DNA of 57,828 nt from contig NZ_BMRK01000025.1 in assembly GCF_014648595.1 (NCBI RefSeq), forward strand, positions 1 to 57,828, read 5' to 3'. Below the pieces are notes generated by a model, which saw only the letters and a list, made by a program, of their open reading frames with translations, ran no database searches and was not told where the DNA came from. Numbering within the stretch: position 1 is the stretch's first letter; every line of letters begins with the position of its first letter. The position numbers and the translations under genes were made by a program. This DNA comes from Nocardioides luteus. GTDB lineage: Bacteria > Actinomycetota > Actinomycetes > Propionibacteriales > Nocardioidaceae. Below are positions 26,891-34,982 of this stretch, piece after piece.

Positions 26891-27538
26891 TCAGCGCCGA
26901 GCCCGGGCGGCGGCGAGACCGACGAGGCGGGCGACGACGAGTGCGACGTAGAAGACGCCTGCGACCTCCTCGATCATCACGACCGAGCGGGCGTTCGGGA
27001 GCACCGGGCTGATGTCGGAGAGGCCGACCGAGGTCAGGGTCGTGAAGGAGAGGTAGAGCAGGTCGAACCACTGGTGGTGGTCGCCGAAGGAACCGGGCCA
27101 GATCACCTGGACGGCCGCGTACAGGTAGGCGAAGGCCCAGGCGACCACGGTGAAGGCGGCGCCGGTGGCGAAGAGCTCGTCACGGGTCACGACGTCGTCG
27201 TGGAACAGGTAGCGGATCAGCGCGTAGGAGACGAAGAAGTAGAACGGTACGTGGAAGAAGGCCGAGGTCAGCACGACCCAGCCCTCGTTCGGCGCGACCG
27301 ACTCCCAGATCGCGAAGATCGTGGCAGGGCCGCCGAAGATGACCGCCGCCCAGGAGAAGGCCGGGGTGAGGCGTACGGCGGCCACCGCGGCCAGCAGGAG
27401 CAGCAGCTGGACCACGCCGAGGACGGCGCGGCCGGCGGTGGAGCTGTCGAGGAACGGGTAGGCGAGGATCGCCACGAGCTGTCCGAGCAGCAGGACCGCG
27501 GAAGGGTGGTTGCGCGCCGCTCGGATCAGGTTCGTCAT
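26891..27538 (-). CDS. Ion-channel-like membrane protein (two-pore-helix potassium channel fold)
   Basis: A 215-residue protein with about six membrane segments. The C-terminal part matches the bacterial ion channel domain: 'LLYLSFTTLTSVGLSDISPVLPNARSVVMIEEVAGVFYVALVVARLVGL'-like pore loop and last helix. The filter reads TSVGLSD, where classical potassium channels have T(V/I)GYGD. Four further helices precede the pore, with no voltage-sensor arginine pattern evident and no cytoplasmic RCK domain. It is convergent with panB and starts at an ATG. Selectivity for potassium is therefore not certain. Confidence 0.8.
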   Translation of the reverse strand: MTNLIRAARNHPSAVLLLGQLVAILAYPFLDSSTAGRAVLGVVQLLLLLAAVAAVRLTPAFSWAAVIFGGPATIFAIWESVAPNEGWVVLTSAFFHVPFYFFVSYALIRYLFHDDVVTRDELFATGAAFTVVAWAFAYLYAAVQVIWPGSFGDHHQWFDLLYLSFTTLTSVGLSDISPVLPNARSVVMIEEVAGVFYVALVVARLVGLAAARARR

Positions 27539-27577
27539 AAGCGCACAGGGTATGGGGGACCGCTGTAGTTTCGAGGC

Positions 27578-28792
27578 ATGCGCGCCGTTGCCGCCCTGGT
27601 CCTCACTCTCGGTCTCGGCTCCACCGCGGCGTGCGCGGGAGACTCCTCCCCGGCCACCACTCCCCCGCCGCTGAACCCTTCGGGCTCGACGAGCCCGTCA
27701 CCCAGCGCCTCCTCGTCGGCGCCCCCGGCCGTGCTGCCGACCTCCGACCGGGTGCCGCGGCTCGACGTCGAGGTCGTCAACGACGAGCTCGACCATCCGT
27801 GGGACGTGGCCGACATCGGCGAGGACCGGTTCTTGATCACCGAGCGCGAACGGGCCGTGCTGGCGCTGGTCGAGAACGGCGAGCGGCGCGAGATCCCGCT
27901 GGTGGACAACGACATCTGGGTCTCCGGGGAGACCGGTCTGATGGGCCTGGAGATCGACCCGGACTTCGCCGAGAACCGGCGCATCTACACCTGCCAGGGG
28001 TGGAACGACGGCCAGGACGTACGCGTCATCTCCTGGACCCTCGACGCCGGCCTGACCGAGGCGACCCAGGAGCGCACCCTGATCGACGGGTTCCCGACCT
28101 CCTCGGGCCGCCACGGCGGCTGCCGGCTGCTGATCAGCTCCGACGGCGCGCTCTGGGTCGGCACCGGTGACGCCGCGAACGAGGAGAACCCGCGCAACCT
28201 CGACTCGCTCGGCGCGAAGACCCTGCGACTCGACCCGGAGACCGGGAAGCCCTGGCCGGGCAACCCGTGGGCCGGCGACGAGGGGGCACGACGGTTCATC
28301 ACGAGCTTCGGCCACCGCAACGTGCAGGGGCTGGCTCAGCGCGCCGACGGCACGATCTGGTCGATCGAGCACGGCACCGACCGTGACGACGAGGTCAACG
28401 AGATCACCCTCGGCGGCGACTACGGCTACAACCCCGGGCCCGGCTACGACGAGTCGGTGCCGATGACCGACCAAGGGCTGCCCGGCAAGCAGATCGAGGC
28501 GGCCTGGACCTCGGGCAACCCGACCGTCGCCACCGGTGGCGGCACCTTCGTCCCGGTCCAGGAACGGTGGGGCGCCTTCGGCGGCGCGCTCGCGGTCGCC
28601 GTGCTCAAGGACCAGGAGCTGCTGATGCTCTCCTTCGACGAGGCCGGCGAGCTCACCGACGACCGTGCGCCGGCGGCGCTGAAGGACTACGGCCGGCTGC
28701 GTACGGTCTCGCTGGCCGCCGACGGTGACCTCCTCGTCACCACCGACAACGGCGGCGGCGAGGACGTGCTGCTCCGGGTCACCCCGCGTTGA
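27578..28792 (+). CDS. PQQ-dependent sugar dehydrogenase-like lipoprotein
   Basis: A 404-residue exported lipoprotein: signal with STAAC, Cys19 lipidated, then a Pro/Ser-rich linker (about 22-52). The rest is a six-bladed propeller of the glucose/sorbosone dehydrogenase family. 'LDHPWDVADI', 'ETGLMGLEIDPDF', 'SGRHGGCRL' with the catalytic histidine, 'GTGDAANEENP', 'TSFGHRNVQGLA' and 'GGDYGYNPGPG' match its blades. These soluble-type enzymes oxidise aldose sugars with PQQ and pass electrons to the respiratory chain. The start is an ATG only 39 bases from the divergent channel gene. PQQ synthesis genes are not in the window. Confidence 0.88.
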   Translation: MRAVAALVLTLGLGSTAACAGDSSPATTPPPLNPSGSTSPSPSASSSAPPAVLPTSDRVPRLDVEVVNDELDHPWDVADIGEDRFLITERERAVLALVENGERREIPLVDNDIWVSGETGLMGLEIDPDFAENRRIYTCQGWNDGQDVRVISWTLDAGLTEATQERTLIDGFPTSSGRHGGCRLLISSDGALWVGTGDAANEENPRNLDSLGAKTLRLDPETGKPWPGNPWAGDEGARRFITSFGHRNVQGLAQRADGTIWSIEHGTDRDDEVNEITLGGDYGYNPGPGYDESVPMTDQGLPGKQIEAAWTSGNPTVATGGGTFVPVQERWGAFGGALAVAVLKDQELLMLSFDEAGELTDDRAPAALKDYGRLRTVSLAADGDLLVTTDNGGGEDVLLRVTPR

Positions 28793-28812
28793 GGGTCACC
28801 CGGAGCCGAGAC

Positions 28813-29022
28813 TCATCGGTCCTCGTTGCCGGCGTCGCCCTCCCAGGCCTTGTCCTCCTTGTCCCAGCGCTCGTTGTTCTCCTGCACCTTCTCCAGCGCC
28901 ATGGATGCCTCGGCGTGGGAGGCGTAGGGACCGAGGCGGTCCTTGGCCTTGCAGCCCTCGTAGGGCTCGACGGTCTTGTGCTTGAGGCAGTAGTAGTACT
29001 CACCTGCGTGCTCGTCGCTCAT
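28813..29022 (-). CDS. Small conserved actinobacterial protein
   Basis: A 69-residue acidic protein. Its N-terminal half, 'EYYYCLKHKTVEPYEGCKAKDRLGPYASHAEASMALEKV', looks like a compact domain with two cysteines (Cys12, Cys24) and the 'LGPYASxAEA' phrase seen in small SPOR-like or zinc-ribbon-like actinobacterial proteins. The tail is charged and probably disordered. It lies antisense between the sugar dehydrogenase and the ATP-grasp gene. No function is known to me, but the composition and phrase conservation make it a real gene. Confidence 0.8.
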   Translation of the reverse strand: MSDEHAGEYYYCLKHKTVEPYEGCKAKDRLGPYASHAEASMALEKVQENNERWDKEDKAWEGDAGNEDR

Positions 29023-29097
29023 GTGGCCAACCTACCGTTGTGAAAGATGTTCGCGTGGGCAACAGCGCGGTCACACGGATTTCAGTAGGTTGCCTTC

Positions 29098-30612
29098 ATG
29101 AGCCAGATGTTCGATGCCTACGAGACTCGGGATCCGGCCTACGACGAGATGTTCGCCGGCGGCGGGCTCCGGCCTGCCTACCAGCGGCTGGGTGACTCGC
29201 TGGGCAGACTCAGCGCCTCGGAGCTGAGCAGCCGGGTCGAGGCGATGCAGGCGAGCTATCTGGACCAAGGCGTGACCTTCGACATCGGCGGCGAGGAGCG
29301 TGCCTTCCCGCTCGACATCGTCCCTCGGGTCATCGAGCGCGACGCCTGGGCGACCATCGACAAGGGCGTCCAGCAGCGGGTGAAGGCGCTGGAGCTCTTC
29401 CTCGCCGACGTCTACGACGAGGGCAAGGTCTTCGAGGACGGTGTCATCCCGCGCGAGGTGATCACGACCTCCAGCCACTACCACCGTGCTGCCGCGGGCG
29501 TGCACCCGGCCAACGGCGTACGCATCCAGGTCTCGGGCATCGACCTGATCCGCGACAACGCGGGTGAGTTCCGGGTCCTGGAGGACAACGTGCGGGTCCC
29601 GTCCGGGGTCTCGTACGTGATGACCAACCGCCGTGCGATCTCGGCCGCGCTCCCCGAGACCATCGCCGAGCACCGGATCCGGCCGGTCGCCAACTACCCG
29701 CAGAAGCTGCTCGCCGCGCTGCGAGCGGCCGCACCTGCCGGTGTCGCCGACCCGACCGTGGTCGTGCTGACGCCGGGCATCTACAACGGCGCCTACTTCG
29801 AGCACGCGCTCCTGGCCCGCACGATGGGGGTCGAGCTCGTCGAGGGGCGCGACCTGGTCTGCCGCAACGGGCAGGTGCTGATGCGTACGACGAAGGGGCT
29901 CGCCCCGGTCCACGTGATCTACCGCCGCATCGATGACGACTTCCTCGATCCGGTGCACTTCCGGCCCGACTCGATGCTCGGCTGCGTGGGGCTGATCGAC
30001 GCCGCCCGGATGGGCAACGTGACGCTGGCCAACGCGGTCGGCAACGGGGTCGCCGACGACAAGCTCGTCTACACCTACATGCCCGACATCATCCGCTACT
30101 ACCTCGCCGAGGACCCGGTGATCCGCAACGTCGACACCTGGCGGATGGGCGAGGCCTCTTCCCGCGAGGAGGTGCTCGACCGGCTCGACGAGCTCGTGCT
30201 CAAGCCCGTCGACGGCTCGGGCGGCAAGGGCATCGTGATCGGGCCCGCAGCCTCCGCGCGCGAGCTCGACGTCCTGCGCGAGAAGATCATGGAGGCCCCG
30301 CGCTCCTGGATCGCGCAGCCGGTGGTGCAGCTCTCCACCGTGCCGACCTTCATCGACGGTCACCTCGGCGCTCGCCACGTCGACCTGCGGCCGTTCGCGG
30401 TCAACGACGGCGAGAAGGTCTGGGTCCTCCCCGGCGGGCTGACACGGGTCGCGCTCGCCGAGGGCGAGCTGATCGTGAACAGCTCTCGCGGCGGCGGCTC
30501 GAAGGACACCTGGGTGCTCGCCGGGCCGACCTCGTCGCGCCGGGTTAACCGGAACCAGTCGCAGTCCCAGTCGCAGTCGCAGTCGCAGTCGCAGAGCCAG
30601 GGGGTGGTCTGA
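29098..30612 (+). CDS. Circularly permuted ATP-grasp protein (type 2)
   Basis: A 504-residue protein of the circularly permuted ATP-grasp family. 'YDEMFAGGGLRPAY' at the start, 'FPLDIVPRVI', 'GIDLIRDNAGEFRVLEDNVRVPSGVSYV', and the late nucleotide motifs 'LVLKPVDGSGGKGIVIG' and 'HVDLRPFAV' identify it. Relatives stand in conserved operons with alpha-E and transglutaminase-like proteins and are predicted to build or modify a small peptide; the product is unknown. The last 17 residues are a Gln-Ser repeat encoded by a hexanucleotide array (30556-30600). It overlaps the alpha-E gene by one base (TGATG). Confidence 0.92.
   Translation: MSQMFDAYETRDPAYDEMFAGGGLRPAYQRLGDSLGRLSASELSSRVEAMQASYLDQGVTFDIGGEERAFPLDIVPRVIERDAWATIDKGVQQRVKALELFLADVYDEGKVFEDGVIPREVITTSSHYHRAAAGVHPANGVRIQVSGIDLIRDNAGEFRVLEDNVRVPSGVSYVMTNRRAISAALPETIAEHRIRPVANYPQKLLAALRAAAPAGVADPTVVVLTPGIYNGAYFEHALLARTMGVELVEGRDLVCRNGQVLMRTTKGLAPVHVIYRRIDDDFLDPVHFRPDSMLGCVGLIDAARMGNVTLANAVGNGVADDKLVYTYMPDIIRYYLAEDPVIRNVDTWRMGEASSREEVLDRLDELVLKPVDGSGGKGIVIGPAASARELDVLREKIMEAPRSWIAQPVVQLSTVPTFIDGHLGARHVDLRPFAVNDGEKVWVLPGGLTRVALAEGELIVNSSRGGGSKDTWVLAGPTSSRRVNRNQSQSQSQSQSQSQSQGVV
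30556..30600 (+). repeat. CAGTCG hexanucleotide array in coding sequence
   Basis: The hexamer CAGTCG or a one-base variant (CAGTCC, CAGAGC) repeats about seven times, encoding (Gln-Ser)n at the end of the ATP-grasp protein. The unit is in frame, so copy-number changes would lengthen or shorten the tail without a frameshift. Confidence 0.95.
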
Positions 30613-31550
30613 TGCTGAGCCGCATCGCCGAGTCGATGTTCTGGATCGGTCGCTACGTCGAGCGCGCCGAGGACACCGCACGCATCCTCGACGTGCAGAC
30701 CCAGCGCATCCTCGAGGACGCCGCCACCGACGAGGAGACGGCCTGCCGCTCGCTGCTCGCGGTGATGGGCACCGACCTCTCCCCCAGTGAGAAGGCCGGC
30801 CTGTCGCAGCTGCTGGACAGGCTGGCGTACGACACGACCTCGCCGACCTCGATGGCGTTCGCGCTCGGCGCGGCCCGGGAGGCTGCCCGGGGTGCTCGCG
30901 AGACGCTCTCGGTGCCGCTGTGGGAGGCGCTCAACACCACCTACCGGGCGATCCCGGCCGGGCAGTTCAAGCACATGCGGGCGCCGTTCATCTTCGGCTG
31001 GGTGCGCGACCGCGTCGCCCAGATCAACGGCACCGCCGACGCCACGATGATGCGCGACGAGTCCTGGCAGTTCCTGATGCTCGGCCGCTACGTCGAGCGC
31101 GCCGACATGACCTCCCGGCTGGTCGCGACCACGTCGCTGACCTCGACCGGCGGCGCGTCGCAGTGGAACTCGACGCTGCGCGCGTGTGGTGCGTACGACG
31201 CGTTCCTGCGGGTCAACAAGGGGGTCGAGACCGAGCAGGCGGCTGCCGAGTTCCTGCTGCTGGACCGGATCTTCCCGCGCTCGGTGGTGCACGCGCTCCA
31301 GCGTGCAGAGGGAGCGCTGGACACGCTGGAGGGTACGACGCGGCGGGCCGGCTTCTCCGACGAGGCTCACCGGCTGATCGGGCGGATGCGCGCCTCGCTG
31401 GAGTACCGGCCTCTCCACGACCTCCTGGCCGACCTCCCCGCCGAGATGGAGCGCCTCCAGGTCACCTGCGCCGAGGCCACCGAGGCGGTCACCAAGCGCT
31501 ACTTCGCGGGCGCCGAGGCGCTCGCCTGGCAGTCGGTCCGAGGAGCCTGA
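30612..31550 (+). CDS. Alpha-E domain protein
   Basis: A 312-residue all-helical protein of the alpha-E family (formerly DUF403). It opens with the hallmark 'MLSRIAESMFWIGRYVERAEDTARIL', and an internal echo 'FLMLGRYVERADMTSRL' shows the two-fold repeat. Its ATG shares a base with the ATP-grasp stop, so the two proteins are made together. Alpha-E proteins are predicted partners of ATP-grasp and transglutaminase enzymes in a peptide-forming system; no reaction has been shown to my knowledge. Confidence 0.93.
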   Translation: MLSRIAESMFWIGRYVERAEDTARILDVQTQRILEDAATDEETACRSLLAVMGTDLSPSEKAGLSQLLDRLAYDTTSPTSMAFALGAAREAARGARETLSVPLWEALNTTYRAIPAGQFKHMRAPFIFGWVRDRVAQINGTADATMMRDESWQFLMLGRYVERADMTSRLVATTSLTSTGGASQWNSTLRACGAYDAFLRVNKGVETEQAAAEFLLLDRIFPRSVVHALQRAEGALDTLEGTTRRAGFSDEAHRLIGRMRASLEYRPLHDLLADLPAEMERLQVTCAEATEAVTKRYFAGAEALAWQSVRGA

Positions 31551-31556
31551 ATCGAG

Positions 31557-32300
31557 ATGAGCATGCAGTTCCGCATCGTGCACACCACGACCTTCACCTA
31601 CGACGGAGCGGCGGTCGCCTCCTACAATCAGGCGCGGCTCTCGCCGCTGACCACGCTCGACCAGATCGTGGTCCACCACCGCATCGACGTCGCGCCGAAG
31701 CCGTGGACGTACGAGTACAAGGACTACTTCGGCAACGAGGTCACCGCGATCGAGGTGATCGAGCCCCACCAGGTGCTCAAGGTCTCCGCGACCAGCACCG
31801 TGCAGGTCGACCGGAAGCCGGGCGCTGCCCCGGTGCTCACCTGGGAGGAGACCGCCCAGCCGGGGGTCGCCGACCGGTTCGTCGAGTTCCTCGGCCTGCC
31901 CGAGCTGGTGGCGCCCGACGAGGAGCTCGCGGCCAGGGTGAAGGCCATCGCCGCCGCGGCAGCGGTCCCGGGCGAGGCGGCGGTCGAGATCGCCCGTGCC
32001 ATCGCCGACACCGCCTCGCCCGACTCCGCCCACCGGCTGCTGGGGGCGCTGCGTACGGTCGGCATCCCGGCCCGCTACGTCTCCGGCTACGTCTACCCCG
32101 GCGGCGCCCACGCCTGGGTGGAGTGGTGGGACGACGGCTGGCACGGCATCGACCCGGCCACCGGCACCGAGCCGGACGACGCCTACGTCGGCGTGGCCAC
32201 CGGCCGCGACCAGACCGATGTCAAGCCGCTCGGCGGGATCTACTCCGGCCCCGCCGAGCCCACCGTCGACGTCACCGTCGAGATGACCCGCCTAGCCTGA
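31557..32300 (+). CDS. Transglutaminase-like cysteine protease-fold protein
   Basis: A 247-residue protein. The N-terminal beta-domain 'FRIVHTTTFTYDGAAVASYNQARL' is that of the bacterial transglutaminase-like N-terminal family. The core has 'IPARYVSGYVY', 'GGAHAWVEWWDDGWHGIDPATG' with the catalytic His and Asp. The usual nucleophile position (typically G-x-C-R/A) reads '...ASPDSAHRLLGALRTVGIPARYVSGY', where no Cys is seen, so the enzyme may lack cysteine catalysis. It follows alpha-E by six bases and completes the three-gene operon. The ATG at 31557 or 31563 can be the start. Confidence 0.88.
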   Translation: MSMQFRIVHTTTFTYDGAAVASYNQARLSPLTTLDQIVVHHRIDVAPKPWTYEYKDYFGNEVTAIEVIEPHQVLKVSATSTVQVDRKPGAAPVLTWEETAQPGVADRFVEFLGLPELVAPDEELAARVKAIAAAAAVPGEAAVEIARAIADTASPDSAHRLLGALRTVGIPARYVSGYVYPGGAHAWVEWWDDGWHGIDPATGTEPDDAYVGVATGRDQTDVKPLGGIYSGPAEPTVDVTVEMTRLA

Positions 32301-32301
32301 C

Positions 32302-32358
32302 CCGGTGGTCGAGCCTGTCGAGACCCGACCCCCGGAGGTCGAGCTTGTCGAGACCACC
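32302..32358. repeat. Two dispersed repeat copies
   Basis: CCGGTGGTCGAGCCTGTCG followed by AGACC (from 32302) and a second copy with AGCTTG (from 32332) lie between the convergent transglutaminase and carbinolamine dehydratase genes. Each can fold on its own through the TCGA..TCGA core. Confidence 0.9.
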
Positions 32359-32359
32359 C

Positions 32360-32680
32360 TCAGAGAGAACCCTCGGCCGAGAGCCCGTTGATCACCTTCG
32401 CCATCGCGACGTCCCGGCTGGTCACCCCACCGGCATCGTGACTGGTCAGCCGGATCTGGACATACGGGTAGCGCAGGTCGATGTCGGGGTGGTGGTTGGC
32501 CTCCTCGGCCTTCGTCCCGATCGCATTGACCAGCGCGAGCCCGGTGACGAAGTCACCGGTGTCCACGCGGGCGACGATGCTGTCGGCGTCGAGAGCGTCA
32601 CCGGCCGGCTCGAACGTCCAGCCGGTGAGCTGCTCCTCGGCGACCTGCTCGGCGGTGAGGGTCGTGGTGTCAGGTTCCAT
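32360..32680 (-). CDS. Pterin-4a-carbinolamine dehydratase-like protein
   Basis: A 106-residue protein of the PCD/DCoH family, which dehydrates 4a-hydroxytetrahydropterin after aromatic amino acid hydroxylation. The active-site motif 'NHHPDIDLRYPYVQIRLTSHD' is complete with the paired histidines. 'GWTFEPAGDALDADSIVARVDTGDFVTGLALVNAIG' is the first helix. The ATG at 32680 follows GGTGGGGGC; longer frames upstream are shadows. No hydroxylase gene is adjacent, so a role in pterin or molybdopterin chemistry is open. Confidence 0.92.
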   Translation of the reverse strand: MEPDTTTLTAEQVAEEQLTGWTFEPAGDALDADSIVARVDTGDFVTGLALVNAIGTKAEEANHHPDIDLRYPYVQIRLTSHDAGGVTSRDVAMAKVINGLSAEGSL

Positions 32681-32733
32681 GCCCCCACCCTGCCACCGCC
32701 GTGGGCGGCGCGTCACGCGTGACACCGCCGACC

Positions 32734-33159
32734 TCACCCCTCGCGCTGCGCGAGCCGGTTGCGTACGCGGTAGACGGCTGCGTGATGGTCGTAGTCGTCG
32801 CTCATCACGGCCGCCAGGCGCAGCGGCCCGAGCGCGTCCTCGAGCCGGTCCTGACGCTCCAGGACGCGACCGAGGGAGTGCTGGCTCCAGGCGTCGCTCG
32901 GGTCGCGCTCGACCAGCCAGCGCAGCTCGGTCTCGGCCTTCGCCAGCTGCGCGCGCAGCATGTAGGCCCAGGCCCGCATGCTCCGCAGCCCGATGTTGTC
33001 GGGGTCGTCGGCCAGCGCCGGCTCCAGGATCTCCAGCGCCTCCACCGGGAAGCGCCGCGAGAGCAGGTCGTGGGCCGTCCGGAAGGCCTCCTCGTGCGCC
33101 TGCTGGCCCGGGAAGACCACCGCCGGGGCCACGTACTCGAACTCCTCGTTCTCCGTCAT
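32734..33159 (-). CDS. Tetratricopeptide repeat protein
   Basis: A 141-residue helical protein with about three TPR units: 'AFRTAHDLLSRRFPVEALEILEPALADDPDN', 'LRSMRAWAYMLRAQLAKAETELRWLVERDPSD' and 'AWSQHSLGRVLERQDRLEDALGPLRLAAVMS'. TPRs mediate protein binding; the partner is unknown. The ATG at 33159 has a strong GGAGGG site. It is divergent from the DUF1918 gene and upstream of the dehydratase gene on the same strand. Confidence 0.85.
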   Translation of the reverse strand: MTENEEFEYVAPAVVFPGQQAHEEAFRTAHDLLSRRFPVEALEILEPALADDPDNIGLRSMRAWAYMLRAQLAKAETELRWLVERDPSDAWSQHSLGRVLERQDRLEDALGPLRLAAVMSDDYDHHAAVYRVRNRLAQREG

Positions 33160-33247
33160 CACACCCTCCGAACGTGATACCCCCAGGCAGTATTCCATCG
33201 ACCACCGTCCCGGGAGCACCATTGTGACGGTTAGGAGGTGAACGCGC

Positions 33248-33439
33248 ATGCACGCATCAGTCGGCGACCACCTCGTCGTCCTGGGCCAGCACGTGGGCGA
33301 CCACATGCGAGAGGCCGAGATCATCGAGGTCAGCCACCCCGACGGCAGCCCGCCCTACCTCGTACGCTGGAGCGACAGCGACCACGAATCGCTGGTGTTC
33401 CCGGGTCCGGATGCCCATATCGAGCCCGCCGCCCACTAG
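33248..33439 (+). CDS. DUF1918 protein
   Basis: A 63-residue protein of the DUF1918 family, a short SH3-like beta-barrel found widely in actinobacteria ('VGDHLVVLGQHVGDHMREAEIIEVSHPDGSPPYLVRWSD', 'VFPGPDAHIE'). The start has a near-perfect TAGGAGGTGA ribosome binding site. Function is not established; nucleic-acid or RNA polymerase-associated roles have been guessed for similar small barrels. It is a single gene next to the carrier of the maleate cassette. Confidence 0.92.
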   Translation: MHASVGDHLVVLGQHVGDHMREAEIIEVSHPDGSPPYLVRWSDSDHESLVFPGPDAHIEPAAH

Positions 33440-33613
33440 TCCTGGGACTGCTCCCGTGGAGCCGCGTGAGCTCGACCCTTCTCGTCCGGCTCGACGAGCA
33501 CGAAGGCGTCTCGGACCCAGCCTGCTGACACAGCACAGGCGGAGAGCCCAGATCCTGGGTCCCCGCCTGCCCCATGTGCATCCCGGCCGACGGATGGCGC
33601 CGGCTGGAGGCGC

Positions 33614-34969
33614 CTACCCGATGCCCAGCTTCACGAAGGCCAGCCAGGCGAGGAGCGGGATCACGCCGATCATGCCGATCGCCCACAGCAGGAGCGACCT
33701 GAAGAACAGCCGTTCCTCCTCGGGCTTCGCGCTGGCCATGAGCAGCGCGCCGCTCGTGGACATCGGGCTCGTGTCGACGACCGAGGAGCTGATGGAGATC
33801 GCGGTGACGACACCGAGAGCGGAGAGGGTGGGGTCCGCGGCGATCGGCACGACGACCGGGCTGATCACGCCCAGCGTGCCCGTCGTGGAGGCGAAGGCGG
33901 AGATGAGGCCGACCACGTAGCTCGTGATGAGCGCAGCGATGGAACCGCTGCCCAGGCTCTCGATGCCTCCCTGGAGGTGCTCGAGCGCGCCCACCGACTC
34001 GAGCATCCCGACATAGGTGACGATGCCGGTCACCAGAAGGATCGCCGACCACGGCATGGTGTCGATGGTCCGCTGCTGCACATCAGGGTTCACCACGATG
34101 AGAACGACAGCGAGAGCGATCGACGCCACGCCGACATCGAGGCCGAAGACCGTGGTGAGGACGAGGAGGGCCCCGAGACTCACCAGGCTGAGGAGACGCA
34201 TGGGCGTGACATCCACCTTCTGGGGCAGCGTCTCGGTCCGGGCCGGCTCGGTGAGGACACCGCCCGCTGCCCCGCCGCCGACCCCACCCTGGGGCGCCCC
34301 GGACGCCGGCAGGTCGCTCCGGCTCTCGGACCGGCTCTCGGACCGTCCCCCGGCCTGCGTCGCGCGACGGCGGACGAGGGCCTGGACCCCGACGTAGGCG
34401 ATGACCGCCAGGACGGCGTTGAAGAGGAAGCAGTACACGTACAGCTTCAGGGTGCCGTCCGAAGCCCCCGCCTTGTCCAGCATGACGTTGGCCAGGGCGC
34501 CGAACGGGTTGACCGGGGAGAACGCCCCAGCGTTGGCACCTTGGATCACGACGAGGCCCATCGCGAGCGTGCTGATCCCGAACCGGGCGCCGAGCGCCAG
34601 CGCGACTGGCGCGACGATGGCGATGGCGGCCGGGGTGAACGCGCCCGCCGAGGCGAGGAGCGCGGTGAGGAGGAACATCAGCACGGCCACGAGGATCCGG
34701 TGACCGTTGGCCAGCCGTTCTGCCCAGTAGGCGAGCAGGTCGATCGTGCCTGTCTGCTTGACGATCCCGAAGAGCAGGGTCGCGCCCACGAGGATCAGCA
34801 GGAGCTCGGTCGGGAAACCGGCCATCACGTCGTCGAGCGACAGCCCGCCGATGAGGGTGCCGACGCCGAAGGCCGCCACGAGCGCCAGCAGCCCGGCATT
34901 GATGCGGGTGAAGCAGCCGATGGCGAAGGCGGCGATCAGGACGAGGAATGCAACCAGGGAGACGGTCAT
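33614..34969 (-). CDS. MatC-like dicarboxylate carrier (SLC13/ion transporter superfamily)
   Basis: A 451-residue carrier with about twelve membrane segments in two halves. The N-terminal half has the MatC phrase 'RINAGLLALVAAFGVGTLIGGLSLDDVMAGFPTELLLILVGATLLFGI'. A hydrophilic loop (about 207-245) with a repeated Ser-Glu-Arg stretch and Gly-rich part separates the halves. 'SVVDTSPMSTSGALL' near the end is the second helical hairpin with the substrate motif. MatC transports malonate and relatives move C4-dicarboxylates. The gene starts 14 bases after the isomerase stop, so they form an operon; maleate or another dicarboxylate is the likely cargo. Confidence 0.85.
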   Translation of the reverse strand: MTVSLVAFLVLIAAFAIGCFTRINAGLLALVAAFGVGTLIGGLSLDDVMAGFPTELLLILVGATLLFGIVKQTGTIDLLAYWAERLANGHRILVAVLMFLLTALLASAGAFTPAAIAIVAPVALALGARFGISTLAMGLVVIQGANAGAFSPVNPFGALANVMLDKAGASDGTLKLYVYCFLFNAVLAVIAYVGVQALVRRRATQAGGRSESRSESRSDLPASGAPQGGVGGGAAGGVLTEPARTETLPQKVDVTPMRLLSLVSLGALLVLTTVFGLDVGVASIALAVVLIVVNPDVQQRTIDTMPWSAILLVTGIVTYVGMLESVGALEHLQGGIESLGSGSIAALITSYVVGLISAFASTTGTLGVISPVVVPIAADPTLSALGVVTAISISSSVVDTSPMSTSGALLMASAKPEEERLFFRSLLLWAIGMIGVIPLLAWLAFVKLGIG

Positions 34970-34982
34970 CTCGGCACTCGCC

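Noticed and set aside
32681-33253. N-terminal extension of the carbinolamine dehydratase
   Set aside because: It is an out-of-frame shadow of the TPR gene; the family length matches a start at 32680.
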